DNA of 64,000 nt. Origin: Galbula dea. Its lineage: Eukaryota; Chordata; Aves; Piciformes; Galbulidae. The position numbers and the translations under genes are program-made. The stretch is from positions 3,446,699 through 3,510,698 of the forward strand of contig VWZX01006814.1 in the NCBI GenBank assembly GCA_013399015.1. The letters are read 5' to 3'. Of the stretch, positions 36,601 through 49,720 are shown piece after piece (position 1 is the first letter of the stretch; every line of letters begins with the position of its first letter). Below the pieces are notes generated by a model. It was not told the origin of the DNA. It searched no databases and saw only the letters and a program-made list of their open reading frames with translations.

Positions 36601-36805
36601 AGATCATACAATGGCCCAGGTTGGAAGGGACCATGGGCAGGGATGTCACACACTAGACCAGGTTGCCCAGGGCCACATCCAGCCTGGCCATGAACACTGC
36701 CATGGATGGGGCATCCACAACCTCTCTGGGCAACCTCTTCCAGTGCCTCGCCACCCTCTGTGTAAAGAACCTCCTTCTAATCTCTAGTCTGAAATTTGCT
36801 GTATC
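36601..36805 (-). mobile_element. CR1 LINE 3' fragment
   Basis: This reversed CR1 is fairly well preserved: 'caggttggaagggaccatgg', 'atggggcatccacaacctct', 'ctgggcaacctcttccagtg' and 'aagaacctccttctaatctc'. It lies tail-to-tail with the plus-strand fragment that ends at 36538. Confidence 0.93.
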
Positions 36806-39800
36806 AGACATATTCACTTTCTCTTTTATAACAAATGCTGGATATATGGGTGAATTTTAAAACTATATTGAGAAAAGGTAGAAGGAAAATTAATGGTATC
36901 TGTGTGGTTCTTAACCTCTTTCAATTAATCACTGCATCAGCTGAGGGTTGTTTTCTTCTCTTTTCAGTTACAGTACCTTTTTTAATTACAGTAGGAAACT
37001 GCTTTTAATATTTCAGACTTTGGCTTGTTCTGCCTACAGTCTTATTTTTTTACACAGTATCTTTTCTCAGTAAAGGAAAAGGAATATCAAACCTTTCTCT
37101 GTTCACTGAAAGTGTCCATATAACTACAGTATGATTACATCCCTAGTGCCAGTCAAGCAGATAAAAGAGTTGTTCAGCCTGAGACTCTCTGTTCCAAGGC
37201 TGTTTTCTTTGATACCTGCCCTTCTGTTCTTCCAAAGCTTTCTGACTTATATCTTCAAATCTCTTTAGGCTCTGTTTCTTCTCACAGATCATCTTCAGTA
37301 TTGCACACATTGTCTTTATCCAGGAAATGTGGCACTACTCAAATTTAAGAAGCTTCTGAAACACTTTTTATATGCTCATTTACAGTAGGTAGTGCTTCTG
37401 GAGAGATTATTTTTCCACATCCAAAACATCTCAGTGACAGGCCAAAAATTGCATCAAATATCCAGGAGGTGTTGAATTTTCATCAGTAAGCTAATTGCTG
37501 TGTGATCTTTTATCCATGCTTCTAATGCTAAGAATCTAAAGGTTTCCCAGGTACTGCAAGAAAAGTTTAGTCACCCTCTGGAGAATTTTCCCATGTGCAG
37601 CTGGTTGTATACAATGCTGTGGGAGGACTAAATCACAAACTTGCTGTAAATTGTCTCTTAAAGACAGCATGAAAATTCTCTCTTGAAGGTAAGATGTGCT
37701 TTTCAGGGGGCTGAAGTACTAGAATCCTTGTTGAACTTACCTGGTTCTCATTAACAAAGTGATTTCTCTCATGTATCTTCTAATGATAGGTGGTTTACTT
37801 TCGTACAGTTTCAAAGTATTTTTTCTGCCAGGTAAGAAAATTCCTGTGGCTGAAAATAGTAACAAAGGCCAAGGTATATATGTTGAAAAGATATAGACGA
37901 TTACCTAGATGCATGTCAGGGTCATCAAAGATAAGAATCCTGTCTTTCTCTTCCAGGACAAGTCATGTAGCTGATTTGTGGTGGAATGTCTTTGAGTTTC
38001 ACTGCTGCACTATGAAAAAAGAAAGCTGTCCCAGAAAAATCAATAATATTCAGATCACAGAACTGAATGCTGAATTGTGGGGTCTATTCTCACCCCCATC
38101 TCTATTCCCTGGGCCATCCAGAGCAGTAACTTCATTCCTCTAAACCTTAATTCTCCTTAAAGGAAAAAGAAAACAATTCCCTGAGAGGGATCAGAGAATA
38201 ATTATAGGAGGTTTTCAGATGTTTGTAACAGACTGACTGACTACTGACACCCACACTCAAAAGAAGTGTCCAGAGAACCCTAAAGAGGCAAATTCAGTTG
38301 CAGCCCTCATGAAGCCCATCTACAGAGAATCCCATTATGATTCAAACGCCTGCTTAAATAACAAAGAAAGCTTCAGTCTCCAATTCTTTCCCATTCTGGA
38401 GTAAAATGCAGTGCTAGAAGAATAACATCTGTTGCTGTAAGGGTGTGCTACTTTTTATGTGTCAACGTAGGGCTTTTTATGGAGAGGATTATGGAGACTA
38501 GAGGGAGCTGCTTAAATTATAATGAGCAACCCAGGCAACATCAATTTGGGGTTATTTTCTATTCCTTTCTGCTCCTTAATGCTCTGCTGCTGATCTTTGT
38601 AGCAGGCAGATGCCAACATAAATTTCTACTCTTTTTTTCTTCTTCTTTAGTTAAGCCTGACATACCAGAAAATGTCATCAGCTCAGCAGATACAACATTA
38701 CTAGTGCTGTCACAGAGCTGGGAACTTGCCCTGGTAGGATTACACAGCTGCTTGGGTTGACTAGTCTGTCAGCCTGCTTGACAAATTAATTTTCTTTCAA
38801 CTTGTTAAAGGTGATTGCCTTTTAAAACCTTGGCTGCAGAAGTTTGCCCTTATTAATATTACCGTAACAGGAATACCAAGTGAAAGGGTCAAGGAAATGG
38901 GAAAGTTGGTGATCTGAGAACAGTTTGGGCAGCAGCTCTTTTTCTTATGTTATTCAGTTTACCATATTAAACTCTCATCAGAGATGTATCAAACAAGAGA
39001 AAGAAATGAATCTCAGACTAAAAACACCCAGCAAATCCTGCTTTGTCTAGTACAAATCTGAAGAAACTGGATTTCTGGCACCTCAGATGGTACAAGGCTT
39101 ACACTGGAGAAGAGAAGGATTTGGCCCTTTGTTCCTAGGGATTTATGTGTATAAACCAGTACAACTGTATTTGCATGGTTTCTTAAACTGGAGCCTTACA
39201 TCACAGCTTCACATTCTGCCAGTTCTGACTTGGTACTAATCTTTTGGTAGTACAGAAGTTACAAGGAATTTACTTCTGCCTCCTGTAAGGTCTCATGGAG
39301 AGGCACAATCAAAGATTACACTGCCTCAACATGAGAGTTGATATTTCCTCTAGCATCTTGGGGTTGTACAAGTTTAGTATAGCTTGAGGTGGCGGTGTTT
39401 ATCCACACAGAGGTCCAGTATCCCACTCTTAGCTGAAACTGCAGCTTGTTGCGATGAATTCTCACCTACTAAATGTGTCAGAAACGTGTGTGAAAATCTA
39501 TGTTGAAGTTGCTTCAGCTCTATACCACTGGAGAGCAGAAGTCATCTGACATGACAGCACAACTCAGTCAGTAATAAACTTGGAGGGGGGACAAGCTGTC
39601 AAAAGCTTATGTTGACTGCAAGGATTATGCTGTGTACCTTCATATGGTTTTAATTGTGAGTAATGGTAAATAAAGGTACCATGAAGCCAACTACAAATAA
39701 AGAAAAGAGAAAGGAGGCTCCATGTTGTGAATGAAAAATGGAAAACAAATACTTTAGATGTCAGGTAACCAGGGGTGAGACCAAATTTCTTTATTCAACA

Positions 39801-39889
39801 TGCATGATGTAAGTGGATCAGTACAAACATATTTTCCACATATACTTAATTGAGCCTTTTTTTCTTAGCTCTAATTGGTTTATGGGGAA
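36806..39889. other. Intergenic sequence, no recognisable gene
   Basis: This is AT-rich unique-looking sequence. Frames of 105-117 codons at 37790-38143 and 38443-38760 have no recognisable content. Confidence 0.45.
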
Positions 39890-40200
39890 TAGACTAGACT
39901 AGAATAGAATAAAATAGAACAGAATAGAAGGGGACCTACAATGATCCAACTGCCTGACCAGTTCAGGGCTGACCAAGTTAAAGCATGTTGTTAAGAGCAT
40001 TTTCCAAACACCTCTTAAAAGTTGACAGGCTTGGGGCATTGACCACCTCTCTGGAAACCTGTTTGTTACAGTGTTTGACCACTCTCTCAATAAATAAATG
40101 CTTCCTGTTGTCCAGCCTAAGCCTCCCCAGGAACAGCTTTGACCCGTAAGGGAGTGAAGTGTCTTCAGACATCCTTTTGTGATTTGTTCTGTGACTGTTC
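39890..40200 (-). mobile_element. CR1-C-like LINE 3' fragment with (TAGAA)n tail
   Basis: The left edge is a (TAGAA)n-type tail (39890-39930), typical of CR1-C in birds. It is followed by reversed CR1: 'gacctacaatgatccaactg', 'acaggcttggggcattgacc' and 'tcctgttgtccagcctaagc'. On the minus strand the frame gives SKLFLGRLRLDNRKHLF and EVVNAPSLSTFKRCLENAL, the C-terminal end of the CR1 ORF2 protein. The 'gttaca' in place of 'gttcca' and a broken frame show decay. Confidence 0.93.
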
Positions 40201-43200
40201 TGTGGGTTAGCCAGCTCTAGATATTAAAAATGCTTTTGTAACTGTTGCAGCTGACGCAGCAGTTGGCAGCTGTTAGATCTACAGCTGAGGTGAGTTAATA
40301 AAAAGCTTATCTGAGTGGTGGTAGGTGGGTGAGAAAACAGTGGTCTACGGATTTGACACAAGAACCATACAGTACGGCAAGGCCCCAGCGTCAGTCATGA
40401 GAGTTCTTGTATTTAATTAGCCTTCAACCACACCCCACACCTCCTCATTCACTGTAGACCTGGCTGAAGTCTCACATGAAGAGATGCCTTCAAAGTTAGA
40501 AACAGAGTTATGACTCCTGAGTGGTACTCTGCCTTTCATACCACTCTGAATCCAGGCCTCAGTTCCTCAGCTTCACCCTATTGCAGCAGAAGAGCCGAGT
40601 TACATGGTGGGCATTGTGCCCATGTGCTGAGCTACATGACCCAAGGAGCTACAGACCAACTGCCAATCTTCCAAGCTTCTGCTTGCATACATAAATCAGC
40701 AGACAGGGTCCCAGGTTGCAAGAAGAGTCAATGTGATGGAAACAGCTCCCTGCAATACTATAAGCTCTATTGCATTCTGTCCATAGGATATAAATTTTGC
40801 CCTGTACGTCAGCACGGAAAACATGTGAGGATTTGACACACTTGTAATAACATTTTTTACAGTTGGTGAAGGGCATTGGGTTCTGGTTCTAACTTCTTGG
40901 GACTTGCAGTTTAAACATCAAGAATGCAGTATTATTGTGTTATATAGATGTAATAGATGTAATTGCAAGTTACTCTACACAGATGTTCTGATTTCTGTTT
41001 GAAGAAGTGTTCAGGAGTCCTGAATATTTTTTACATGGCAGGCAGTGATGTTGCAAATCTTCACAAAATAATCATTAGGGAAATAAGAGATACTTTAACT
41101 TTGCAGAATGTAAAATCCATGCCATCAATTACAAATTACGTGTAGTGAATAATGACTAGCTAATGGAAAAAAACCTGCAAATTAACTTTCTTTTTTTGCT
41201 GTGGGAGGAGGTAAGGCAAAGACCAAAGAAGTCTTACTGACACCTCACAGGCTTTCCTGCCTTGGTTTGTGTTTCTGTGCTCTTCTGAGAATTTTGCCAA
41301 TTCAAGGAGGCTGTGTGGGCCACAGCCACTTGGGATTCTAATTAAGGCTTCTAAATTATGTTCTAATTTTGTTTCAGTGTTGCAAGGGTGGAAATAATTC
41401 AGCTTCTTGGACTAACTGCAGCACTGTTCCAAAGACTCAAAATTCTCAGCTGGTAGGTAGAGACTCAGCCCTGTCACTCTTCTACCTTCAAACTGCCCTC
41501 TTAAATTTAAGGAAATTTGTTTTCCTCCATCACTTCTTTGGAACAAACAGTGAAGAAGGGGCCAGAACAGGTTTCTGGCTACCTGTTTTCATACTCATCT
41601 ATTTCCTAGGGTGGAACTGAACAGATGCAGCTTCTGGCTCCCAGCATCTCCATGGCCAGTCAAGATTGCACTGAGCTGCTGTTTGCAACTTCTGGAGCAG
41701 TGTGAGATACAGAGACTTCATTTTTCACCAGCAGCTGGGTACTTTTATAAATAGAACTAGATAGGAGAAATACACTTGTTTCTTTTCAAAGAGCCTACCA
41801 GTTGACAGGGCCCAGTTCCTGTTGCACAATTCACAAATTCAACAGAAATCAGAAAAATGTTCCAAAGTAGATTTGTATTCTCCTCTCTCACAAAAAAAAT
41901 AATTTCACAGTAAGTATACAGACATCGTGTAGGCAAAATGCAATACATTCCCTCTCACACTTTCTCCCTGTCAAAAATTTGACTTAAAATCAAAAAAGTA
42001 TTTTTAAAAACTATATATTTTATCACCATAGATTATATTTTCAAATTTCTCTACAATCACAAAAATTAGATAAATGGTCTTTTGGGGAAGGGGGCTGACA
42101 GTTTGATTTTTGCTGTGTTATGATCCTTAATAGTAAGGGTACCCAGATCACATGTGCCAGCCACGCTTTACTAAGAGTTACAGCTGAATTCAATTAATTC
42201 TCCTTCTCTTGTTTGTAAGTTGACTGAAAGCAGAAAATTCTTTGGGATAGACTTTCCTGAATGCTAAAAGTGTCTTGCACACAAAATGCATTAGAAATGC
42301 AGACTAAGGCTGCCACTTCTCAACCATTAGCCCCCCAGCAAGTGTGATGCCTGATTCCTCTCCATGGAAAATCCTGACCAAAAGATTATCCAGGATACTT
42401 TAGAGGTGCCTACATCTGGAACAACAGTGAAAGAGTCAGGCATTATACTCATTCTGCATAGAAACACATCTCAATGTAACTTAATGTCTCTCTGCCTGTT
42501 ATTCATGATTCTTAGCTTTCTAATATGAATCTAAATATGTCCCATGTATTAACTCTTCGTTAACAGAATGGAATCATGCAAAGTTTGGCATTAGATGGGA
42601 CGTACTGTATGAATGGAAAACACATAGGTATCCAAATGTATGTGCATGCATAGGACTTTTATATAGGTAGATCTGGAGGTTATCTAACATAGCTCTCTGC
42701 CAAGTCCTGCTTTTTAAACATTTTTTGATCTCCTTTGTGAAGACCTGTGATTGCTAGAGTTACATAAATATTTATGTGGATAATTTTGGTTCTTGAAAGA
42801 AATTAAAGGTTTAATGTTATGTAAAAAATTAAGATATCAGGAGCAGAAACCAACTGTGAAAAAGAAATCTGTGACTTGGATGTTTGGTGCTAGTGAAAAT
42901 TTTACTACCCACATAATCATTGATAAAACCACACACTTCTTCATTTACACAAAGTGCTGTTTAAATAAAGAGAGTGTGACCGGAGGTGAGATAACTCATT
43001 GACAAAGAGTCTTGAAACTCTGTATTATATTTAGGGGAAGAGTTAAGTTAGCAATGACAGCCACCAGCTGTGGCTTGTGGTCCTTTTCTTCTAGGCTCTA
43101 TGAAGACTTGAAATAAGAAGAGCCTTCCAAACTATTCTCAAAATCTTTCCTAAGACCACAGGTGGGAGGTAAAGCAAAGGCACTAGAAGATGGAGATTTA

Positions 43201-45170
43201 CTGTTTCTCTAGTAAGAGGACAGGTACACCCAGGCCATCCACCTTTCAGTACAACACTTTATGTACCACAGCACCATGGGAAGGAAACTGTGTACTGAAG
43301 TCCTCACTAACACTCTCTACAAATCTCTGTTGGACCTCTTTGTGTCTGTCAGGGTTTATGTCCTCTTCTAGTTCCCAGTTTATCATCTTATCTTTTCACC
43401 TTCCCAAATATTTGCTAGTTTCTGGTGAGCACTGCTTTTCCTAAACTGGCAATACAGTTGTGTTCTACTAAAAGCACCTGGCACAGTAATGGATGGGTAG
43501 CCACATGGCACTCAGGGCAAGCACTGTCTCAGCATCCTCCACTCTGCATGTTACACAGGGAAGACACCTCCGCTTGCTGCTCTCAGGAAATGTAGAGGAT
43601 GAATTGCTTTAGGGAAAATAATCCATTTAAAGATAATTGTGCCTAAAACAGTTTCTTTTGTCTGTAAACTCTTTGATACCATTTCAGCTCTTCTAAGCTG
43701 AAATGGATTGATTTTTATTTTTTCTTAATCACAGGTCAGCTTAAAAAAAGCTGGGAAAACACAACAGAAAGTGCCAGCTCTATTTCCCCTTCTCCAAACA
43801 AACGAGTCCAGAGATGCAGATAAGCTGGGGAAAAGGGGAAAAAATAAAATTAAATTAAAAACAAAATCAGATCTGTCATCAAGGGCTCCCAGCAGTTTCC
43901 TTTCTAACTGCATCCTGCAGCAACATTAGTCCTGATGTGCTCTGCAGAGATACCACTGTTGCAGAGCTCCCTGCAGCCACTGCAAGTCTTCCTGGGACTA
44001 TGGGTTTTGTGTCACACCAACTTTTACTGATTTTAAATATTTCAATTTCCTCTCATCCTCTCACAATATGTCACAGAAGGCCCATTACTTCTTTCAGCTA
44101 TGCCTCACACACTAGGGTATCTTTGAATTATCTTTATCCTAAAGGAAAAGAAGAGATAAAAGTCTGGGTCTTTGTAATGCCACTGCTGCCTAGAAAGGGC
44201 CATGCCATTCCCTCAAGGCTCTTCCATTCGAATGCCCTGAGCGTAGTGCAAACCACTACTGGCCCTATTGGTGGCAGTTTCCAGATATTTAGGAGGTTTT
44301 AACTCCATGTGTCCTGGATTTACTTATAATTGCATGACAGAAAGATTTGCCTATGTTACCTGTCTCAGAAGGTTTTGAGATTATTTCATTTTTAATAATT
44401 ATAGAAATATCATCCAAGGAGTGTGTCTGGGAATAAAAGCAGTTTCCCAAGTAGCTCTGCCCTCTGTCCAGGACAAAGCCAATTCCTTACCTAACTGGGC
44501 AATGAAAATAAGTTGACCTGACTGTACCCCTTATAAGAGAAATGAGCCTGGATTTTGCCCTCTTGGTAATATGTTAACAAAGATTTTTTTTCTAGCAAGT
44601 GGCAATTGGCCATGGTGTTCACCATGAAAACAAGCCTCTGAGAGTGCTCATGTATAGCACATTTCAGAGGAGATGTAAATACAAGATTGTTTACACCTTG
44701 AGTTAACCAATCCTACAATCTTTTTCATAAAGCTGAGAAATAATTAACATAATTTTTTAACAGTTTGAAGACAGCACAGGTGAACCAGCCTATGCTAAGC
44801 AGGACCAAAACTGGAGGAATATGGCAGCAATCTTCATGCTGTTTCTGTGCATGACATTCCGACTTGTCCATAAAGCATCTTGACTAAATAAGAATCTGGC
44901 CTTTTGTTTATGAAGCTTGATGATATAACATTGGCATCTTAGACAAAAAGCACCAACTCATCAGATCATTAAAAACTCCAAAGAGAACTTAGGACAAAGT
45001 TCATTAAGCTGGCAACAGTCCTGGGAACATGAGCCAGGAGCTTATACCCAGACTCCAGTGAATCAGTAAATTCTGTTTATCTGTGTCATTACCTAAAATG
45101 GTCAGAATTGGAAAACTACAACAGAGACCACTGCAGGTTAAATCTCTCTGTTCTGAGTTCCTTCTGCATT
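40201..45170. other. Intergenic sequence, no recognisable gene
   Basis: No CR1 fragment or gene is recognised. The 108- and 121-codon frames at 40510 and 43937 have no motif. Confidence 0.45.
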
Positions 45171-45202
45171 AAAAAAAAACCAACCAAAAACAAACAAACA
45201 AA
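45171..45202 (+). repeat. A-rich (CAAA)n simple repeat
   Basis: A run of nine A is followed by CCAACC and CAAA units, ending about 20 bp before the CR1 fragment at 45221. Confidence 0.75.
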
Positions 45203-45220
45203 TGCATTACTGAAGGAAAT

Positions 45221-45551
45221 CATAGAATTGCCAGAGTTGGAAGGGACCTTAAAGATCATCTAGTTCCAACCCCACCACCTGGCAGGGACACCTTCCACTA
45301 GATCAGGTTATCCAGGGCCTCATCAAGCCTTGTCTTAAAGGCTTCCAGGAATGGGGCTTCCACAACCTCTCCAGGCAACCTGTTCCACTGTCTCACCACT
45401 GTCGTGGTGAAGAACTTCCTCCTAATGTCTAATCTAAATCTACTCTCCTCTAGCTTACATCCACTTCCCCTGGTTCTGTCACTAGCTGATCTCCTAAAAA
45501 GTCCCTCACCAGCTTTCTTGTAGGCCTCCTTCAGGTACTGGAAGGCCAATG
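45221..45551 (-). mobile_element. CR1 LINE 3' fragment with 83-codon frame still open
   Basis: This reversed CR1 has the edge 'atcatagaattgccagagtt', then 'ggaagggacctt', 'tggggcttccacaacctctc' and 'ggcaacctgttccactgtct'. On the minus strand 45298-45549 is open for 83 codons, including SDRTRGSGCKLEESRFRLDI, RRKFFTTTVVRQWNRLPGEV and FKTRLDEALDNLI. This is the C-terminal end of the CR1 ORF2 protein. The intact frame suggests a younger insertion than the other copies here. It is 5'-truncated and cannot move by itself. Confidence 0.95.
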
Positions 45552-48009
45552 AATGGACAATGAATGTCCGTCTTTAAAAGAGTTCCTCCTCTTCTTCAGC
45601 AGACAGCAGCTTGAGCTTTGGATGTACAAGTTAACTCATTTTCCCCCTTTTCAGGATTTTGTATTCTCCATGCAGAGGTGAAGGTTTCTGTGGTTTTTGT
45701 TTCATAATTTTCTGATGTTCTTAATGACACAAATCCTAGGAGTCCAAGAGGATATATAGACCACCATTCAACAGTGAAGCTGTTGAAGCTTTCATGCAAA
45801 TTTTAATGCACTCTGCTTATACCTTCTTGCAGCTACTGCAAGTCATATATGATTTTTCATTCCCATCTTCAACAGATACCTTACAACTCCTTGCCTACAG
45901 CTGCATGCCATAAATCATACAGGTCAAATTCCCTGTTAATGTAAGTGGGTGCTGCTCTAGGCACCCCAAGGAACCTCATTCTTTTATACTAGTAAGTAAC
46001 TGGCACCAGAAGTGTGTATGTGTGTGCTGCAAAACAAAAACTACCAAAATTCAGGTTCTCATCTTCTGTTCCCTGCAAACACCATGGCAACTCCCAGTAG
46101 TGCTGCAGTCCTGTGTCCCTGTAGTGCACTATGTGATGCTGTAACAGCTACAAAGAGCTAATACATAATAGATAAATAGGTAACAGCTATAAATAACATT
46201 AAAATTTGTCTGAAGGAGGAGACAGTTTTGTATCTTTTTAATATCTTTCAAGACACCAACAACCACTAAACATTTTTTTCTACTCAAATATCCAGATTAA
46301 TAAGCTTCTGTTAGCACTATGGTGATATGTCTGTGACAAAAAGAATCAGGTTCTCTTAAACTAAGAAAGCTATGAAAATGGTTTTAAAAAACAGGTGACT
46401 AGGAACTGACTAATAAAAATATGGGCTACTCAGTGCTAATGTCTCCTTTCCAGGGACTGGGAAACTGAAGGCTTCTCAAATACCTAGGAGAGATTCACTG
46501 GCTACTAAATAATTACTGGCATAGCTAAACCTCCCTGTGGATAGTCCAACTTGAAGATGCTCCTGGAATGATTCAGTCAAGCAAACCGGGGACTTTCATG
46601 AGTTGCAGGTTCCAGCTGACCGAAAATCAGCTTCAACTACAACAGCAGTGTCTGACAGGTGCTCTAGTAGAGCACATATTTATACAGTACCACCCAGGAT
46701 TTGTAGTACATCTGGTGTAGATGGTTGTCATGGACAATACGCCATAGCCCAACCTCACACTGTGACCATACCTACTGAGTACACACAGAGAACTAATACC
46801 CCTTTGATTTCTAGAGCCCTCAGGCCTAGAAAGGTGCTATATAGGCACCCCTGTCTTCTGCTGCTACTGTGTCTAGTGATATAGGGCACAGGTCATAATA
46901 TTGAAAAGGTGCCAACTAGAAAATGGTAAATTAAGCAAATTCTCCTGGCAGGCCTCATGGTGGGACTCAGCAGATCATCAGAAGACCTGCCAGCAACGTA
47001 AATGTTTTGTGAATTGGTCTCAGTTCTGCTGAACCGTCCATGAAAAACAAACCGCAATAAATGGTGGAAGCTGAAATTTTTCATGTTGGCAACTCCAGCC
47101 AGAACATTAGGCTTCAAGTTGGAAATGGCTCTTCATTTAGAAATTTCACTCCCTTTTAGTCAAGAAAGTAGATGCTAGAACATCCTACAATGCTTGAACC
47201 TGAAATGAAATGTTTTCTTTACATCAGGTTCCAGAAACTCGTGGGGTGGGGAGTTGGAGGGATTTTAATAATTTTTTTAAATAAACAAAACCATCAGTCA
47301 CTGGAAAAGTTCTTTTCCTGGCTCTGCTGCTGACTTCTGATGGGATTTGAGGTAGCTCAGGATATTTACTAAGCCTTTGTTTTGCCAGCTCACTTAGAAG
47401 CTATAGCTATCCCTGTCTGTGTTAGTGTTACACTGGTGGGTTTCTGACCTCAGATGGGCTCTACTCTAGTAAATACTGCCACAGTTTCTCTTATCTCATT
47501 TTGTGCTCCCAAGACCTCCTAACAAGTTTCATCTGCTTGGCCTCACTAAAACCATTGATGAAGCATGGATAACAGCCTGTCAGTCTTTGGACACCATACA
47601 TCCTCTGCTTTCTCCTCTGTTCTGCTTGCTCCAGACTTCTGCAGAATATTACATGAGAGAGAGGTAAGTTGCTCTAAAAGGGCAAACAGGCTTCCTGCAT
47701 TGATCCCTCCAGCGCTGTCCCCAGAGGACCTCAATCATGGATAAGTCAGCCCTGACAGATGGGACTGGGTCAGTATAATCTGCCCCCATCCACAACTCTC
47801 ATGATAACCACTGCAAGATGAGCCAGGACAGATTGTTCTCAATGACAGACTCTAACTTCTGCTACTCTCTGGTGCCAGCAATTACTTTAGCCAGAGCATG
47901 ACCATATTCATTGACAAGATTAGCCTTTTCCATGAATACCAGTACAGTTTTCCCTGTAATCCTTCTGTTTCTTCCCTCTTAAGAGTCCTGAGAAAACTTC
48001 TGCTGGCAT
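45552..48009. other. Intergenic sequence, no recognisable gene
   Basis: No repeat family or gene is recognised. Short frames only. Confidence 0.45.
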
Positions 48010-48075
48010 AAATTACCCTGACTCTATAGAAATCAACAGAGCTCTGACAATTTGTATTCCAAGTCAGGTTCTTCT
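48010..48075. repeat. Possible amniote relic repeat
   Basis: 'ggcataaattaccctgactc', then 'tatagaaatcaacagagctc' and 'tgacaatttgtattccaagt' resemble an old amniote repeat. That repeat pairs 'gtaaatca.catagctc' with 'gaagtcaatggagctatg..aattta' as a palindrome. The match is from memory and loose. Confidence 0.35.
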
Positions 48076-49589
48076 GCCACTTGGCAAGCAGATTCGTAAG
48101 GCATTAGGGTAACCTGATAAGAGAATCCAGGTCTTTGTTCCTGCCCTTGGACCTGCCTTACTAAGAGGCAGAGTCGAGTCTAGCGAAAGAGAGCAAAAGG
48201 GCAGTGTGCTGTTTAACAGAAGTGAATGCTATCATAATGTCATCATCATCTGCAGTTGCAGCAGATCTATCTTAACAGCAACAAGTTTGGAGACAGGATT
48301 GTATTGACTCAGTTTGCATGACCTCAAGAAATTCTCATCTAGTTTCTGCTTATTCTGAGTAAGACCAGTCAGGAAGTGGATAGAATACTGCTTTCTTTCA
48401 TTGGGTGTTTTGGGAAAAGTGATTGATGGGCTAGATGGATAGCATTATGGTTTGTGTTGTCACAATACCTCTTCATGTCTCATAGTGCAGGGCTGCGTAT
48501 CTCACAAAACCTTGTCAAAGTAATAGTAAATAACCTTTTTGACTTAAAAAAAGAAAAACAAATACTAAGAAGAGTAGTATCAGGAAGAATAGAAATTTGT
48601 CTTGGGAGTTATTACCTTAATATTTGGGTAATCTACTTTATCCAGAAACATCTGTCTGTGTGCATAAGAAAGAAATACAATTTTGTTCCCTGCAGCAGTG
48701 TCCAAAAATGAGGTATTTAAGTATTGCTTCCTGGTCACACACAAATGGGTTTTTAATCTGTGCCAAGATCATAATATGAACACCAGAATAAAACTGCAAA
48801 CAGACGAGAAAAAGGGCATACACCTGAAAGCCTTTGGCTAACCTTTCCATGCCCTGAGCTTCACTAGCCTGCTCTAATAAAGCTTCCTTTTTTTGTTTTC
48901 TGAGGACATTTATATTCTATAAGGAAAGCCAAACATCTTTAGCAACAGCTTTGTGTCAGGCCACAACTGTATTCCTCAATGATAACATAGGCTGTTAAAA
49001 GAAAAAGTTCAGCCAAAGCCCCTTGGTTTCTGGGGGACCTTGACAATTTGGTTGCCAGGTTCACTTCTAGTTTCAAAGCTTCATAATTTCACTGAGACTG
49101 TACCTCTAAATTTGCAGAAGCCACTGAACTGAGAGGGGTTGCAAGTCAAACACAGTTAAAGTACCAAATATCTTGGCAAAGAGGAAAAGAAGTCTGTAAA
49201 AAAGATAATTCTGTAGGGACTAGAACATGGCAGAAATAATCAAACATAAGTGGATTGGGCATGAGAACAGTGTGTTTTCCCTGTACTTCCTCAGAGCACC
49301 TTCATTTTAATTCATTGCCCACAGGGCTGCACAACATAAAGAGGAAGGCAGCACTTCATCAGAAAAACATCCCTGACTGACTTCCAGTGCCACAGTTAAT
49401 CCATCTGCTCAAGAGGCTGACTTACTCCAACCTAGTGCCAGAGCACTGATCAGTTCACATGATCAACGAGTTTGGGTTCTGTTACTTAAGCCAAAAAACC
49501 CCAATAGACGCAACCACTAACTGCATGTCTTCTAGGAAGTGTAGACTTACATGTATTATCACACCTGAGAGATATGCAAGCCTGTAAGT
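48076..49589. other. Intergenic sequence, no recognisable gene
   Basis: Nothing recognisable apart from short low-complexity A- and T-rich runs (48545-48560, 48886-48900). Confidence 0.45.
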
Positions 49590-49720
49590 GTCATACTGAG
49601 TCAGAGCAATAGCCCATCCAGGTACTCAAGCTGTGACTCTGTATTTCTGTTGCAATCAGCTCATTCCTCTGAAAAGGCAACTTTGGAGGTAGCTCCAGAT
49701 ACCAGCAAGCAGCAGGAATA
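49590..49720 (+). mobile_element. Possible ancient CR1/L3-type relic
   Basis: 'catactgagtcagagcaata' and 'gcccatccaggtactc' resemble the amniote CR1/L3 segment 'tactgggtcagaccaatggtccatctagcccagtatc'. The downstream 'ctccagataccagcaagcag' fits loosely. Divergence is high and the boundaries are guesses. Confidence 0.4.

Noticed and set aside
40510..40836. 108-codon plus-strand frame checked for ADRB1 or another receptor
   Set aside because: No transmembrane pattern or receptor motif (DRY, NPxxY) is present; ADRB1 is not in this window.
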